Shown: positions 9,301-18,090 of the stretch, piece after piece
Layout: each line of letters opens with the position of its first letter
How positions within the stretch are numbered: the stretch's first letter is position 1
Origin: Planctomycetota bacterium
GTDB lineage: Bacteria > Planctomycetota > Planctomycetia > Isosphaerales > Isosphaeraceae
NCBI GenBank assembly: GCA_021791715.1
Contig: JAJYWB010000048.1
Location: 1 to 46,222, forward strand
Length of the DNA: 46,222 nucleotides
Reading direction: 5' to 3'
Position numbers and translations under genes: made by a program
The notes under the pieces: model-generated
The model's database searches: none
What the model saw: the letters and a program-made list of their open reading frames with translations, nothing else
Told to the model about the DNA's origin: nothing

Positions 9301-10347
9301 GGAGGGAAGCCGATCACGCAAACGGTTGAAGGTCGCGAGCGTTATCCCGTGCGGGTTCGATACGCGCGCGATTATCGCGACGACGTCGACGCGATCAAAC
9401 GCATTTTGGTATCGGCTCGCGGTTCGATGGGACCTCCCGGCGGGAGTGCGATGGGAGGGATGGGAGCGCCCGCGATGGACGCTTCGAATTCGGGTAAAGC
9501 CGCGAGCGGAGAGAAGCCGGTACAGATTCCGCTCGCCGATCTCGCGGAGATCAAAATCGTCGACGGTCCGGCGATGATTCGGAGCGAGAACGGGCTTTTA
9601 CGATCGTACGTTCAGCTCGACGTTCGAGGTCGCGACGAGGTTGGTTTCGTCGAGGAGGCGCGGCGCGTCGTCGAGGAAAAAGTGAAACTCCCCAAGGGGA
9701 TGTATGTGGAATGGTCGGGAGAGTTCGAGCATCAGGTCCGCGCGCGGCGTACGATGCAAATCGTTTTTCCCGCGGTTATTCTCCTAATCGTTTTGATTCT
9801 TTATATCACTTATAAAAACTTACTCGACGCTTTATTGATGATGACGAGCGTGATCGGGGCTTTGGCGGGAGGGGCGATCTTTCAATGGCTTTTTGGTTTT
9901 AACTTCAGCGTCGCGGTTCAGGTGGGGTATATCGCGTGTTTCGGCATGGCGGTGGAAACGGGTGTGGTGATGCTTGTGTATTTGCGCGAGGCGATCGCCG
10001 ATCGTGGCGGGCTCGAGCGGATCGAGTCGATCGCCGAGCTGAGGCGAGCGATTCTTGAAGGAGCGGTGCATCGGTTGCGGCCCAAACTTCTCACCGAGGG
10101 GACCGCGATCATCTCGATCGCGCCGATGTTGTGGGCGACGGGTGTCGGCGCCGAGGTCGTGCGGCCGATGGCGGCGCCCGTGCTGGGAGGTTTGCTCGTC
10201 GCCGACGAGGTGATCGATATCTTCTTGCCCGTTCTCTACTTTTCGCTCGAAAAATGGAGGTGGAACCGGCTTGAATCGCGTAGGACGGCGGCGCGGGAAG
10301 CGACCGCGTTCGCCGCGGAAATCGAGCCGATTTCATCGAACGCATGA
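6316..10347 (+). CDS. cusA: CusA-like heavy-metal RND efflux permease with a large periplasmic insertion
   Basis: A 1343-residue inner-membrane proton antiporter of the heavy-metal (HME/CzcA-CusA) RND family; the usual length is about 1040-1070. The N-terminus (IIEWSVKNRILVIL, DLSENQVIVFTDW) is typical. The TM4 proton-relay aspartate is present (Asp402 in GILIDQAVVMAEN), as is the late-helix glutamate motif GMAVETGVVML. The Met-containing NRIEMLSTG motif of the periplasmic domain is kept. About 260 extra residues (about 628-891), mostly helical and charged, interrupt the first half of the region leading to IPGWGNIPTQPIINRIE. A second oddity is the Met/Gly-rich loop at 1036-1055. The GTG start has GAGGA seven bases upstream (6304-6308). 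The gene is co-transcribed with the adaptor; no TolC gene lies beside it on this strand. Confidence 0.93.
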   Translation: MIESIIEWSVKNRILVILCSIGVAIAGARAVVTTPVDAIPDLSENQVIVFTDWMGRSPQEIEDQITYPLSVNLQGLAGVKVVRSSSEFNFSMITIIFNDSTDYYFARERVLERLSIASTFLPTGVTPYLAPDATALGQIFWYTVEGKDLDLSKLRSIQDWYVRYQLNSVPGVAEVASVGGAPREYQIDLDPNKLRAYDISLGEVYSAIARSNSAVGGRVIHQGNAEFLIRSVGWIRSVKDIENTVVTERGGTPIFVGQLGAVQLGSTFRRSVLEKDGGEVVGGVVLMRYGENPLEVTRRVKEKISSLAAGLQSQGVRIVPFYDRTPLIEKAIGTVTNTVREELIVCSVALLLVMGHLGGAFVVSISLPMAILFSFLLMRIFSIQANIMSMAGIAISVGILIDQAVVMAENAAHHLTKQFGRERVRGNIDTIVIDACRTVGRPIFFSVMITILSFLPVFALTGREGKMFHPLAYAKTFALIGVAICSITLVPALIPIFLRGRIRSEEENWLVRTMIEIFKPMLAWLMDRPKLVVWLFVCIVGLGYVASTKLGREFMPPLDEGSILDMPTSIPRVSVAEAADDLKTRDAILREFPEVWRVVGKAGRAETATDPSPLEMVETIVNLRDRSLWTKRKIEYKDALMQTSAAFDLLSKRGFIKSIGSSSERDVLLNDATMSVLSRVDPTLRDLAALRINEFRPELGKALIGETIDQLLVKVDKGGISRRLTKSERSELIGEFAEPYADRLASEVLHDDVSALMRDLSRRLVAFGVLRDRADLLSPHPTSVEAIGTMIGDFLGARRKDLFRQITDRLETVYQERMTERIRILNWEIFDRAVRAATQGAIDEMMKVAKERSIVLREPTADDLRAVRTSLEKPFADRLLLWQKSKQDLVQEIDSTIQIPGWGNIPTQPIINRIEMLSTGVRSQIGVKVFGDDLDRIQRVCQEIAAVLKGVRGAGNVFADQITGKGYVEIHIDREKAARYGISVGDVQDVVEVAMGGKPITQTVEGRERYPVRVRYARDYRDDVDAIKRILVSARGSMGPPGGSAMGGMGAPAMDASNSGKAASGEKPVQIPLADLAEIKIVDGPAMIRSENGLLRSYVQLDVRGRDEVGFVEEARRVVEEKVKLPKGMYVEWSGEFEHQVRARRTMQIVFPAVILLIVLILYITYKNLLDALLMMTSVIGALAGGAIFQWLFGFNFSVAVQVGYIACFGMAVETGVVMLVYLREAIADRGGLERIESIAELRRAILEGAVHRLRPKLLTEGTAIISIAPMLWATGVGAEVVRPMAAPVLGGLLVADEVIDIFLPVLYFSLEKWRWNRLESRRTAAREATAFAAEIEPISSNA

Positions 10348-10636
10348 TTCTTGGAATCATAAGATCTCTTAATCATTGAATCGACAAGGATCAGAACTCT
10401 TAAAGAGTCGGGATGTTTCTTTTTTTCAACATCGGCTTGAACTCCAGGATCGTTTAAGTACGCTGGGGTTAACTTCCGCGCGGAATCAGTTTCTTTGGAT
10501 CTTTTGAAATCGGTCGAGGGGGATCGGGCGGAGGTTTGAAGTGAATTTGCCCGTCTTGTTTTCATCTTCGACACCGAGAGCGTGTCGGCGACTCGATGGT
10601 TGATGAGCGGTTTCGCTGAGAACGGGAGGCGGCGTC

Positions 10637-11335
10637 ATGAAGAATCGCATCGCGTGGATGATCGCGTCGGTCGCCTTGATTTTGACGATGGGAACGAAGC
10701 CGGTCGCCGCCGAGCAAGTCGTTCTCACGTTCGAGGGGCTGAAGAGCGGCGAGGCGGTGGATAATTATTACGCGGGCGGAAAAGGAAGCCAGGGGACCGG
10801 TCCCGGGCCGAATTACGGAATCACGTTCACGGGGCCGGTCGTCGACGGACAAAACGACGCGGTCGCTTACATCCCCTCAAAACCTTTTCCCAACGATCCG
10901 TCGCCGCCGACGGTTTTGTTGCTCGCGAGCGAGTTTTCGACGATCCCGCCGGGACAGCCAATCTCAGCTTATATGAATGTATCTCCAGGATTCAGTGGAT
11001 TTCTCGGGTTGTATTACGCGGCGATCGATTCCGACGCTTCGGTACAGATTTATTCGGGAATCAACGGTACGGGAACGCTGCTCGCGAGCATGAAATTGCC
11101 TTTCACTTCGGCGACGACCGGGATCTTTGATCCCAACGAGATCGACGTTTCCTTTTCGGGGGTCGCTCGTTCGGCGGTCTTTTCGGGAGGGAATCAAGAA
11201 GCCGCCTTCGACGACATCCGTTTGACGACCCCCGAGCCGGCTTCGCCGGTGTTGCTTTTGATCGGCGGCGGATGCGCCCTCGTTTATCGTCGGTTCCAAC
11301 GTGAAGGTCGGCGGAACGCGCCGGGCGTCTCCTGA
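10637..11335 (+). CDS. PEP-CTERM-anchored exported protein
   Basis: 232 residues. A signal peptide (residues 1-25, ending PVAAEQ) and a C-terminal sorting signal starting at residue 199 (PEPASP, then the hydrophobic stretch VLLLIGGGCALVY, then RRFQREGRR) identify a PEP-CTERM protein. Such proteins are processed by exosortase and usually reach the surface or the exopolysaccharide matrix. The middle is a beta-rich jelly-roll-like domain (VVLTFEGL, GLYYAAIDSDASVQIYSG, AAFDDIRLTTPEP), the layout of many carbohydrate-associated PEP-CTERM proteins. GGGAGG lies eight bases before the ATG. The next gene, 179 bases on, also encodes an exported protein. 10348-10636 holds only a short inverted repeat over the cusA stop codon (10344-10360, no T-run). 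Confidence 0.88.
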   Translation: MKNRIAWMIASVALILTMGTKPVAAEQVVLTFEGLKSGEAVDNYYAGGKGSQGTGPGPNYGITFTGPVVDGQNDAVAYIPSKPFPNDPSPPTVLLLASEFSTIPPGQPISAYMNVSPGFSGFLGLYYAAIDSDASVQIYSGINGTGTLLASMKLPFTSATTGIFDPNEIDVSFSGVARSAVFSGGNQEAAFDDIRLTTPEPASPVLLLIGGGCALVYRRFQREGRRNAPGVS

Positions 11336-11514
11336 ACCGAGACGCTCTCCAACTACATATCGTTTTGCTCTGATATTGCAAAAATGGATCGATAGCGAAT
11401 CGCATGCGTCTCCCGCGCTTATCTTTCGCGCGTCGGACGAACGCCAGTCGTCTCAACGGATAACGACATCTCGAATCGTGACTCGTCGCATGCGATCATT
11501 TGAGGAGTTGATTT

Positions 11515-14500
11515 ATGTGGTTCCGACATTCAGGCGGCGGGGTGAATCTTTGTGCGCGAGCGAGCGGATCGCGACCGCGCGATCGATCGATCGAGCTTCG
11601 TTCGAGTTTCCTCTCTCGGAATATGCGAGCGTGTTGTTTCGAGCTGGAACGGCGCACGCTCTTGGCGACGATCGCGACGCTCGACATCGTCAACGGAGTG
11701 CTCACGTATGATGATATCGCCGGTTCGGGCGCGACGAATCATCTAACGATCAAAGCTTCGCCGATTACCCAGCCCGCGGGAGGGTCGGCGTCTTCGAACG
11801 AATACACGTTCGCCGATTCGGGAGGGTCGATCGCGCTCGGCGCCGGGGCGAAAAGCTTCGGTTGGTCGGTCAATCCCGACGGTTCGGTTTCGGGACCCGA
11901 CTCCGATCCGTCGATTTATCCGCCGAGCGTCGTTCCCAAAAAAATCAATTCGATCGTTTTAAAATTACTCGATTCCAACGATTGGGTGAACGTTCAAGCG
12001 ATCAATCAGCCGACGACGGTTTCTTTCACGAACAACCCGGGCGCCGCGGACACGGTGATCGTCGGGCTTTCATCAAAGGGGGCGCAAAACATCGAGGGGG
12101 ACGTGACGATCTTGAACCGGGAAGGGACGACCGCGGTGGTCGCGAACGATACGGGGGACGGTTCTCCCAAAAGTCCGACGATCACCGGCGATCAGATCCT
12201 CAACCTCGCTCCTCATGTGATCAATTACTCGGGCGCCAATCCGTCGTCGGTGTCGATCGTCGCCGCCGCGACGCTCAACGTGAACGCGGGCGATTTGGGA
12301 CCCGTCGTCGTCACGCCGGGAGGGACGACGGGTTCGGGAACGATCGCGATCGGATCGACTTCTCCCATCAATTATGCAAATATCGGCGCGGTGAATATCG
12401 TCAACGCCGCCGATCAACCGATCACGATGATCAGCCGAACGGTGACGACGACGACGGGAGATACGCCAGTCGAGGGGAAGGCGTTCACGTTCCAGGTCGC
12501 GTCGTTCGTCGATTCCGATACGTTCGCCAAAACCTCGAACTTCACCGCGGAGATCGCTTGGGGCGCGAGCCCCGCGGGCGTAAGCGCGGGTACGATCGCG
12601 ACGACAGCTCCGGGACAATTCGTCGTCACCGGATCGCATACATATCGAAGCGCCGGTACGTTTACCGTCACGGTGACCGTCGTCGACACGGGATCGTCGG
12701 GGACGACCGTTGTAAGCGGAATCCCGGTGACGATCTCCGATCTCGGCGGAAGCGCCGCGGCGACGGGAACGTTCACGGTCGGCGATCTCGTGTCGGACGG
12801 ATCGGCGGCGTCGGCTCATGTCGATTCCAACCTGATCGACGCGTGGGGATTGACGACCGCCTCGGGAACTTCGATCGGCGTGACCGACACGGGTAAGGGA
12901 CTCGCGACGTTTTACGGCGGTACGGGAGCGGCGCTTTCTCCAGGGGTGGTCGTCGTTCCTCCCGCGTCTGGAAAGACGGGATCGCCGACTGGGATCGCTT
13001 ACAACGACTCGACGGGGTTCGTCGTCGACGGAGCTCCCGCGACATACCTCTTCGATACGCTCGACGGACTGATAGCGGCGTGGAACGCGAACGCGGGGGG
13101 AACCGCGACGACGATGGTGAACGAAAGCTCGGAGAAAGCCGAATTCACCGGGCTCGCGATCGCCGTCAATGGGTCTCAAACCGATCTCTACGCCGCGAAT
13201 TTCGCCTCGAATGCGGTCGAGATCTTCAGCCCGACGTTCAAATCGATCGGGACGTTCACCGATTCGACGCTTCCGCCCGGCTACGCTCCGTATAATATCG
13301 CCAATATCAATGGCGATCTTTATGTGACATTCGCCGAACGGGGCTCGAACGGCTCGGCGGTCGCGGGCGACGGTTTAGGGTATGTCGACGTGTTCTCGCC
13401 GGCGGGAGTTTTATTGAATCGGTTGATCGCGAACGGTCCGCTCGACGCTCCGTACGGGATCGCGATCGCTCCCGCGGGTTTCGGATCGTTCGGCGGCGAT
13501 TTGTTGATCGGAAACGGCGGAAACGGCGCAAACGCCGACGACGGTTTGATCCACGCGTTTGATCTCGCGACGGGGGCGCTTGTGGGGACGATCGAGACGG
13601 CGACGAACGGGCCTGTTTTTCTCGACGGTCTCAAGGCGATCGCATTCGGCTCGGGAGGGAACGCGGGCTCCGGCGATTCGCTCGATTTCGCGAGCGGACC
13701 TAACAAAGGCGCCGACGGACTTTTCGGTTCACTGACGTTTGTAACCGGAGAATCTCCGAGTTCGAGCGTCGGCGTGAACAAGGTGAAGATCGCCGACGCT
13801 GCGATCAAAGCTTCGGCCTCGAACGTCAAGGCGATCGAAGGAGTGACGTTCAGCGGCGAGGTCGCTTCGTTCACCGACGACAATCCGTTCGCGACGGTCG
13901 CCGATTTCACCACGGGTAAAGGATCGATCGTGATCGAATGGGGGGACGGCACGTACAACGCCGTGGGGGACGGCACGGGCGATCTGACTGTCGTCAGGTC
14001 CGACGGTCCCGGCTCGCCGTTCATCATTTATGGCAAGCATATTTACAAAGAGGACACGTCGAATCCTCTTGGTTTAACCGCGGGGAATCCGTACTCGACC
14101 GCGGTGACGATCAAGGATCGCGACGGATCGAAGGCTTTGGTTGATGGGACGGCGACCGTCGCCGACGCGTCGTTGATCGTGCGCGCCGAGGCGATTCCAG
14201 CCGCTGGGGGAACGACGATCGTCGAGGGAGCGACCGTTCCCGCGGGGTTGTTCGTGGGACAAATCGTCGATCAAAATCCGTTCGCGACCGTCGCGGATTT
14301 TCAAAACTCCCAATATCAAGGGGTGACGATCAGTCTCTCGGGAGCATCGCCGAATAAAATGACGGGGAACGTCGTTCAAGTCGGACCTGGTCTTTTTGAT
14401 ATTTACACGCCGGTACCCGTCGTCTTCACCCACGCGGGTTTGTTCGCGACGACGATTTCCGTGACGGATATCGGCGGTAAGAAGGCTTCGGCGGTCGGCG

Positions 14501-16194
14501 CGATCGATGTCGTCGAAGAGGTTGTTCAATTGAGTATTCCGTCGTTGCTCACCGATCCCGACGCGATTCCGACCGAGGGGAAGAATTTTTCGGGTCTGAT
14601 CGATTCGTTCACGTCGACGAATCCGTTCGCCAAGTCGGGGGATTTCACGGTGTTGATCGATTGGGGGGACGGCTCGCCCGCGACCCCCGGGAGCGTGAAG
14701 GAAGACGCGACGGGAACGTTCTGGATCTCGGGTTCACATACTTATCAACAAGATGTTCTCGCCGACGGATCTCAGCCGACGATCACGGTGACGGTCGACG
14801 ATTCCGACGACGTCGGTGCGCCGTTCACTCCCGCGGTCGCACAGGGGACGGCGACGATTTTCGACGCTCCGATCTCGGGCAAGGCGGTCAAGCCGATCGC
14901 GTTCGGTCAGCCTCCGCTCGCGGCGGGGGTCGCGCCCGCGGCGCCTTACACGATCGCGAGCTTCACCGATTCCAATCCATTCTCAAATCCATCGGATTTC
15001 AATGTCGCAATCTTGTGGAGCGACGGAATCGCCGAGGCGTACAAGGGAGGGATCGACCTCGTTCCCACGAACATAAACGGACTCGGGAATTCGACCGAGT
15101 ACGATATCACCGCGACGCACGCGGGGGTCGCGATGCCCGCCGCGGGGAGCGTGACGTATCTCGTGACCGTCACCGACGCGAACGGAGGAAGCGTGGCCAA
15201 GATCCTCGGCTCGGCGACGCTCGCCACGCATCCGATCACGGCGCTTCCCGCGCCCGTCGTCGCGACCGAGGGGGAGTCGTTCACCGAGACGTTGGCGACG
15301 ATCCACGATTCCAACCCCAATGCGACAATTAACGATTTTATGAAGAATGGTGGAAATATTACGGTGAATTGGGGGGACGGTTCGAGCAACAGCGTGAACG
15401 ACGGCACGAACACGGTGACGATTGAGGCCGTTCCGTCTTCGAGCACGTCGAATCCCACCGGTGTCGCGTTTCTCGTTATTGGTACTCATACGTACAACGA
15501 CGACGATCAAGGCGCCGAGATTGAGAATTATCAGGTGAACGTGACGATCAACGATTCGAGCGGGAACATTTTCGCGGTCGCGAGCCAGGCCTCGGTTTCG
15601 GACCCGATCCTTACGGATCCAGGGCTCCCCGTGCAAGCGGTCGCGGGTCGACCGTTCCAGGGTTCGGTTGCGACTTTCACGAGTTCAAATCCGCTCTCGA
15701 CCGCGAACGAATACTCGGCGACGATCCTTTGGGGCGACGGTTCGGCTTCGCAAGGGGCGATCGAGCCCGACGGCGGCGGGTCGTTCAGCGTTATCGGTGA
15801 TCATGTTTACAAAAAACCGGGCGCCTATTCGATCACGACGACGATTCAAGACAACGAGGGCCATTCGGTACAAGACGATTCGACCGCGACGGTGACGAGC
15901 CGCGGATCGAAGGGATCGATCGCGGCGCACGGAACGGGAATTCAAGGTCGATCGATCCGACCGATCGATCGGAATCGATCTCTCGCCGCGCCGATTCGTC
16001 GATCGAACGACCCGTTGTTTTACTTGTTGAATCGGCGGATTCGATTCGGAATCGGCGGGTCGGGATCGGTCGAGGCGTGGGGATCGAACGATCGGCGGCG
16101 AGTCGATCCCGTTGCGATCGTTCACGAATCGCATGCGCACGCGATCGAGGCTTGGTTCGTCGCCGAGTCTCGCCGAAATCGCATTTATAGGTAA
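11515..16194 (+). CDS. Giant secreted protein: LEPR-XLL-like N-terminus, PKD-like repeats and a TIGR03118-type propeller
   Basis: 1559 residues. The N-terminus is long and basic and contains FELERRTLLATI, a variant of the LEPR-XLL export motif of giant planctomycete proteins. After a beta-rich region there is one PKD/Calx-like repeat (about 305-405), then a complete TIGR03118-type beta-propeller (about 412-755: LVSDGSAASAHVDSNLIDAW, LYAANFASNAVEIF, TLPPGYAPYNIANINGDLYV). Six more PKD-like repeats follow (about 762-1465). Each opens with an E-G-x-x-F type strand, then SFTDxNPF, a WGDG turn and a GxHxY strand. The last 95 residues are Arg/Ser-rich without a clear anchor. The likely role is an extracellular adhesin or matrix protein. 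The second ATG at 11623 is an alternative start, but members of this class usually carry a long leader. Confidence 0.85.
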   Translation: MWFRHSGGGVNLCARASGSRPRDRSIELRSSFLSRNMRACCFELERRTLLATIATLDIVNGVLTYDDIAGSGATNHLTIKASPITQPAGGSASSNEYTFADSGGSIALGAGAKSFGWSVNPDGSVSGPDSDPSIYPPSVVPKKINSIVLKLLDSNDWVNVQAINQPTTVSFTNNPGAADTVIVGLSSKGAQNIEGDVTILNREGTTAVVANDTGDGSPKSPTITGDQILNLAPHVINYSGANPSSVSIVAAATLNVNAGDLGPVVVTPGGTTGSGTIAIGSTSPINYANIGAVNIVNAADQPITMISRTVTTTTGDTPVEGKAFTFQVASFVDSDTFAKTSNFTAEIAWGASPAGVSAGTIATTAPGQFVVTGSHTYRSAGTFTVTVTVVDTGSSGTTVVSGIPVTISDLGGSAAATGTFTVGDLVSDGSAASAHVDSNLIDAWGLTTASGTSIGVTDTGKGLATFYGGTGAALSPGVVVVPPASGKTGSPTGIAYNDSTGFVVDGAPATYLFDTLDGLIAAWNANAGGTATTMVNESSEKAEFTGLAIAVNGSQTDLYAANFASNAVEIFSPTFKSIGTFTDSTLPPGYAPYNIANINGDLYVTFAERGSNGSAVAGDGLGYVDVFSPAGVLLNRLIANGPLDAPYGIAIAPAGFGSFGGDLLIGNGGNGANADDGLIHAFDLATGALVGTIETATNGPVFLDGLKAIAFGSGGNAGSGDSLDFASGPNKGADGLFGSLTFVTGESPSSSVGVNKVKIADAAIKASASNVKAIEGVTFSGEVASFTDDNPFATVADFTTGKGSIVIEWGDGTYNAVGDGTGDLTVVRSDGPGSPFIIYGKHIYKEDTSNPLGLTAGNPYSTAVTIKDRDGSKALVDGTATVADASLIVRAEAIPAAGGTTIVEGATVPAGLFVGQIVDQNPFATVADFQNSQYQGVTISLSGASPNKMTGNVVQVGPGLFDIYTPVPVVFTHAGLFATTISVTDIGGKKASAVGAIDVVEEVVQLSIPSLLTDPDAIPTEGKNFSGLIDSFTSTNPFAKSGDFTVLIDWGDGSPATPGSVKEDATGTFWISGSHTYQQDVLADGSQPTITVTVDDSDDVGAPFTPAVAQGTATIFDAPISGKAVKPIAFGQPPLAAGVAPAAPYTIASFTDSNPFSNPSDFNVAILWSDGIAEAYKGGIDLVPTNINGLGNSTEYDITATHAGVAMPAAGSVTYLVTVTDANGGSVAKILGSATLATHPITALPAPVVATEGESFTETLATIHDSNPNATINDFMKNGGNITVNWGDGSSNSVNDGTNTVTIEAVPSSSTSNPTGVAFLVIGTHTYNDDDQGAEIENYQVNVTINDSSGNIFAVASQASVSDPILTDPGLPVQAVAGRPFQGSVATFTSSNPLSTANEYSATILWGDGSASQGAIEPDGGGSFSVIGDHVYKKPGAYSITTTIQDNEGHSVQDDSTATVTSRGSKGSIAAHGTGIQGRSIRPIDRNRSLAAPIRRSNDPLFYLLNRRIRFGIGGSGSVEAWGSNDRRRVDPVAIVHESHAHAIEAWFVAESRRNRIYR

Positions 16195-16222
16195 TCGCCT
16201 TTTGAGGCGTTCGGTGGAGGAG

Positions 16223-16254
16223 GGCGGAGACGGCGCGGAGGCGTCGTCTCCGCC
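16223..16254 (+). terminator. GC-rich stem-loop between convergent genes
   Basis: A 13-bp stem (16223-16235 with 16242-16254, one G-U pair) with a 6-base loop lies 29 bases after the stop of the giant protein gene. The following tract is only weakly T-rich, so termination strength is uncertain. Confidence 0.45.
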
Positions 16255-16273
16255 TTCGATTATAGTGCTTAAA

Positions 16274-16302
16274 TATGACAAATTATCTAATATTTTGTCA
16301 TA
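16274..16302 (-). terminator. AT-rich inverted repeat downstream of the TolC-like genes
   Basis: Perfect 9-bp arms TATGACAAA (16274-16282) and TTTGTCATA (16294-16302) flank an 11-base AT loop. Read on the minus strand it follows the stop of the 16330 gene and is followed by TTTAA. A weak terminator or an operator-like site are both possible. Confidence 0.35.
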
Positions 16303-16329
16303 ATATTTAATAATGAAAAGGGATCGCTT

Positions 16330-18021
16330 TTATCGTAACGCGTTTCCGTTCGATCCGCCGATCGCCTCGGTCGGGACGATCGCCTCGCCCCGCGTGGAAA
16401 GAGCCTGCGCGGGATTGCCGAGAGCGCGATACATACGGAACTGAGAGCGATTGTAATCCGCGATCGCGCCGTAATAATTATAATACGCTTTGCTCAACAC
16501 CTGTTGAGCGACGACCGCCTCCAACGGACGGATCACCAAATCGCGTATGTTTCCCTCGACGCGCTTGGTTTCGCCCAGCCCTTCCAGGTTTTTCTCGGCC
16601 GAGATCTGAGCCTCGCGCAATTCGCGTTCGGCCTGGCCGATTCGGTTTTTGGCCGATACGATATCCGCGTATGTTTGAGTTACCTCTCTGGCAATGATAT
16701 CACGAATTTTAAACGCCTGGATGCGAGCCTGATCGTATTCGGCTTTTCGTCTGCGAATCAACGCGCGGTTGCCGAAGCCGAGATTTTTCAATTCCCAGAT
16801 CGCCTCCAGATCAAAATCGCTACGTACTTTAAAATTCGAGATCGTTCCCCCCGGACCTCCCGCGAAAGCTCCGAAAGCCATCGGATAGGGGTATTGCGTG
16901 CCGCTGCCGCGAACGAGAAATATCGGTAACAAGGGGCGCCATTTTTCTTGCTTCATACGATAACGCGCAGCCTCGGCCTGAGCCGCGTTGAACGTCATCT
17001 CGGGGCGATTTCCGACCGCCATGAGCACGAGTTCATCGGGTGTGTATTCGGGAGAGATGAGCGTCATTTGAAGTTGAGGAGATTCGAGCGGAGCGATCAG
17101 CACCGTCGGTTTAAGCCGAACGACCCGCGCCACTTCGGCGCCCGTCACCCGCCAGCGGCGTCGAGCGATCTCGCGCGCCTCCTCCGCGGCGGCGAGCGCC
17201 GCTTTCACGCGAGCGACTTCGAGTTCGGGCACCAAATCGGGCGCGAGCGATACGGTTTTCCGAACGAGCAGCTCCATGCGATGCACGACATAATCGATCG
17301 CTGCCAAATCGCCGCGAGCCTCGACCGATGAAAAATAGGTGAGAGCTAGTGACGTTAATATGTCGTTCGTAGCCGTTTGAACATTCGCTCGTTGCGCGAT
17401 CGTCACCTGGTTTTGCGCGAGCGGGGTGAAGATCGCGTCGGTCGATGCGAACACCGCGAGCGGAGCGATGCCGGGATAAACCGACGTGAACGATGATTGA
17501 GAGACCGCGCCCCCCGCGATATATTTTTGAAACGGACCGTTATGGTTCACATAATCGATTCCACCGATGATGCTGGGAACCCAGATGACCTTCGCCCCCT
17601 GAAGTTGCGCCGAGGCGATTCGCAATTGTTGGACCGCGATCGCGATATCCCACGCCTGAACGCCCGCCAACCGGAGCGCCGCGGGGAGATTGATCGGCAG
17701 CATCTCCTCGCCGGCCTCGCCCGTCGGCTGTTCGAGCATCATCCGCTCTTTGGGTTGAATGCGGAACGGTGTCGGCGCCGCGTTTTCTTCGGCGACGAGC
17801 GTGACGGGCGTCTCGGGCTGATTCTGCAATCGCGTGCTTCGGAACGTTTGGCGACGCCTCGTGGGCGCTCCGTAAGGAATCGGATCGTCCTGGGCGATCG
17901 CGGGAGTCGGGCACGAAGCCATCTCGTAAAGCAACATGCACCAGCCGAAAATCAGCAGGATTCGCACCGCCTCGCGTCGGTTCCGTTCTCGATCACGTTT
18001 CATCAGCATACCGAGAATCAT
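16330..18021 (-). CDS. TolC-like outer-membrane efflux channel (copy B)
   Basis: 563 residues from the chosen start. An ATG seven codons earlier (18042) is possible, but only the start at 18021 has a ribosome binding site (GGAG, eight bases before). A signal peptide ends near PAIAQDD. The remainder is the outer membrane efflux protein fold: two halves of long amphipathic helices with short beta segments (AYYNYYGAIADYNRSQFRMY, LEVARVKAALAAAEEAREIA). It would form the trimeric exit duct for the RND pump encoded upstream. It is a clear paralogue of the neighbouring gene at 18091, sharing for example LGNPAQ and SAQLQGAKV blocks. It is the last gene of the minus-strand efflux locus; 48 bases separate it from the other channel gene's stop codon when the better start is ignored, about 69 with it. 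Confidence 0.9.
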   Translation of the reverse strand: MILGMLMKRDRERNRREAVRILLIFGWCMLLYEMASCPTPAIAQDDPIPYGAPTRRRQTFRSTRLQNQPETPVTLVAEENAAPTPFRIQPKERMMLEQPTGEAGEEMLPINLPAALRLAGVQAWDIAIAVQQLRIASAQLQGAKVIWVPSIIGGIDYVNHNGPFQKYIAGGAVSQSSFTSVYPGIAPLAVFASTDAIFTPLAQNQVTIAQRANVQTATNDILTSLALTYFSSVEARGDLAAIDYVVHRMELLVRKTVSLAPDLVPELEVARVKAALAAAEEAREIARRRWRVTGAEVARVVRLKPTVLIAPLESPQLQMTLISPEYTPDELVLMAVGNRPEMTFNAAQAEAARYRMKQEKWRPLLPIFLVRGSGTQYPYPMAFGAFAGGPGGTISNFKVRSDFDLEAIWELKNLGFGNRALIRRRKAEYDQARIQAFKIRDIIAREVTQTYADIVSAKNRIGQAERELREAQISAEKNLEGLGETKRVEGNIRDLVIRPLEAVVAQQVLSKAYYNYYGAIADYNRSQFRMYRALGNPAQALSTRGEAIVPTEAIGGSNGNALR

Positions 18022-18090
18022 GTTTCGATCTCCAATCATCATTCCATCTAAATTAGTATACTTGCAAATTACAAGAGGATTTAAATCCCA

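Noticed and set aside
12073..13179. 368-codon minus-strand frame and similar long frames over the giant secreted protein
   Set aside because: Composition is Arg/Asp-dominated and they oppose a clearly recognisable domain sequence.
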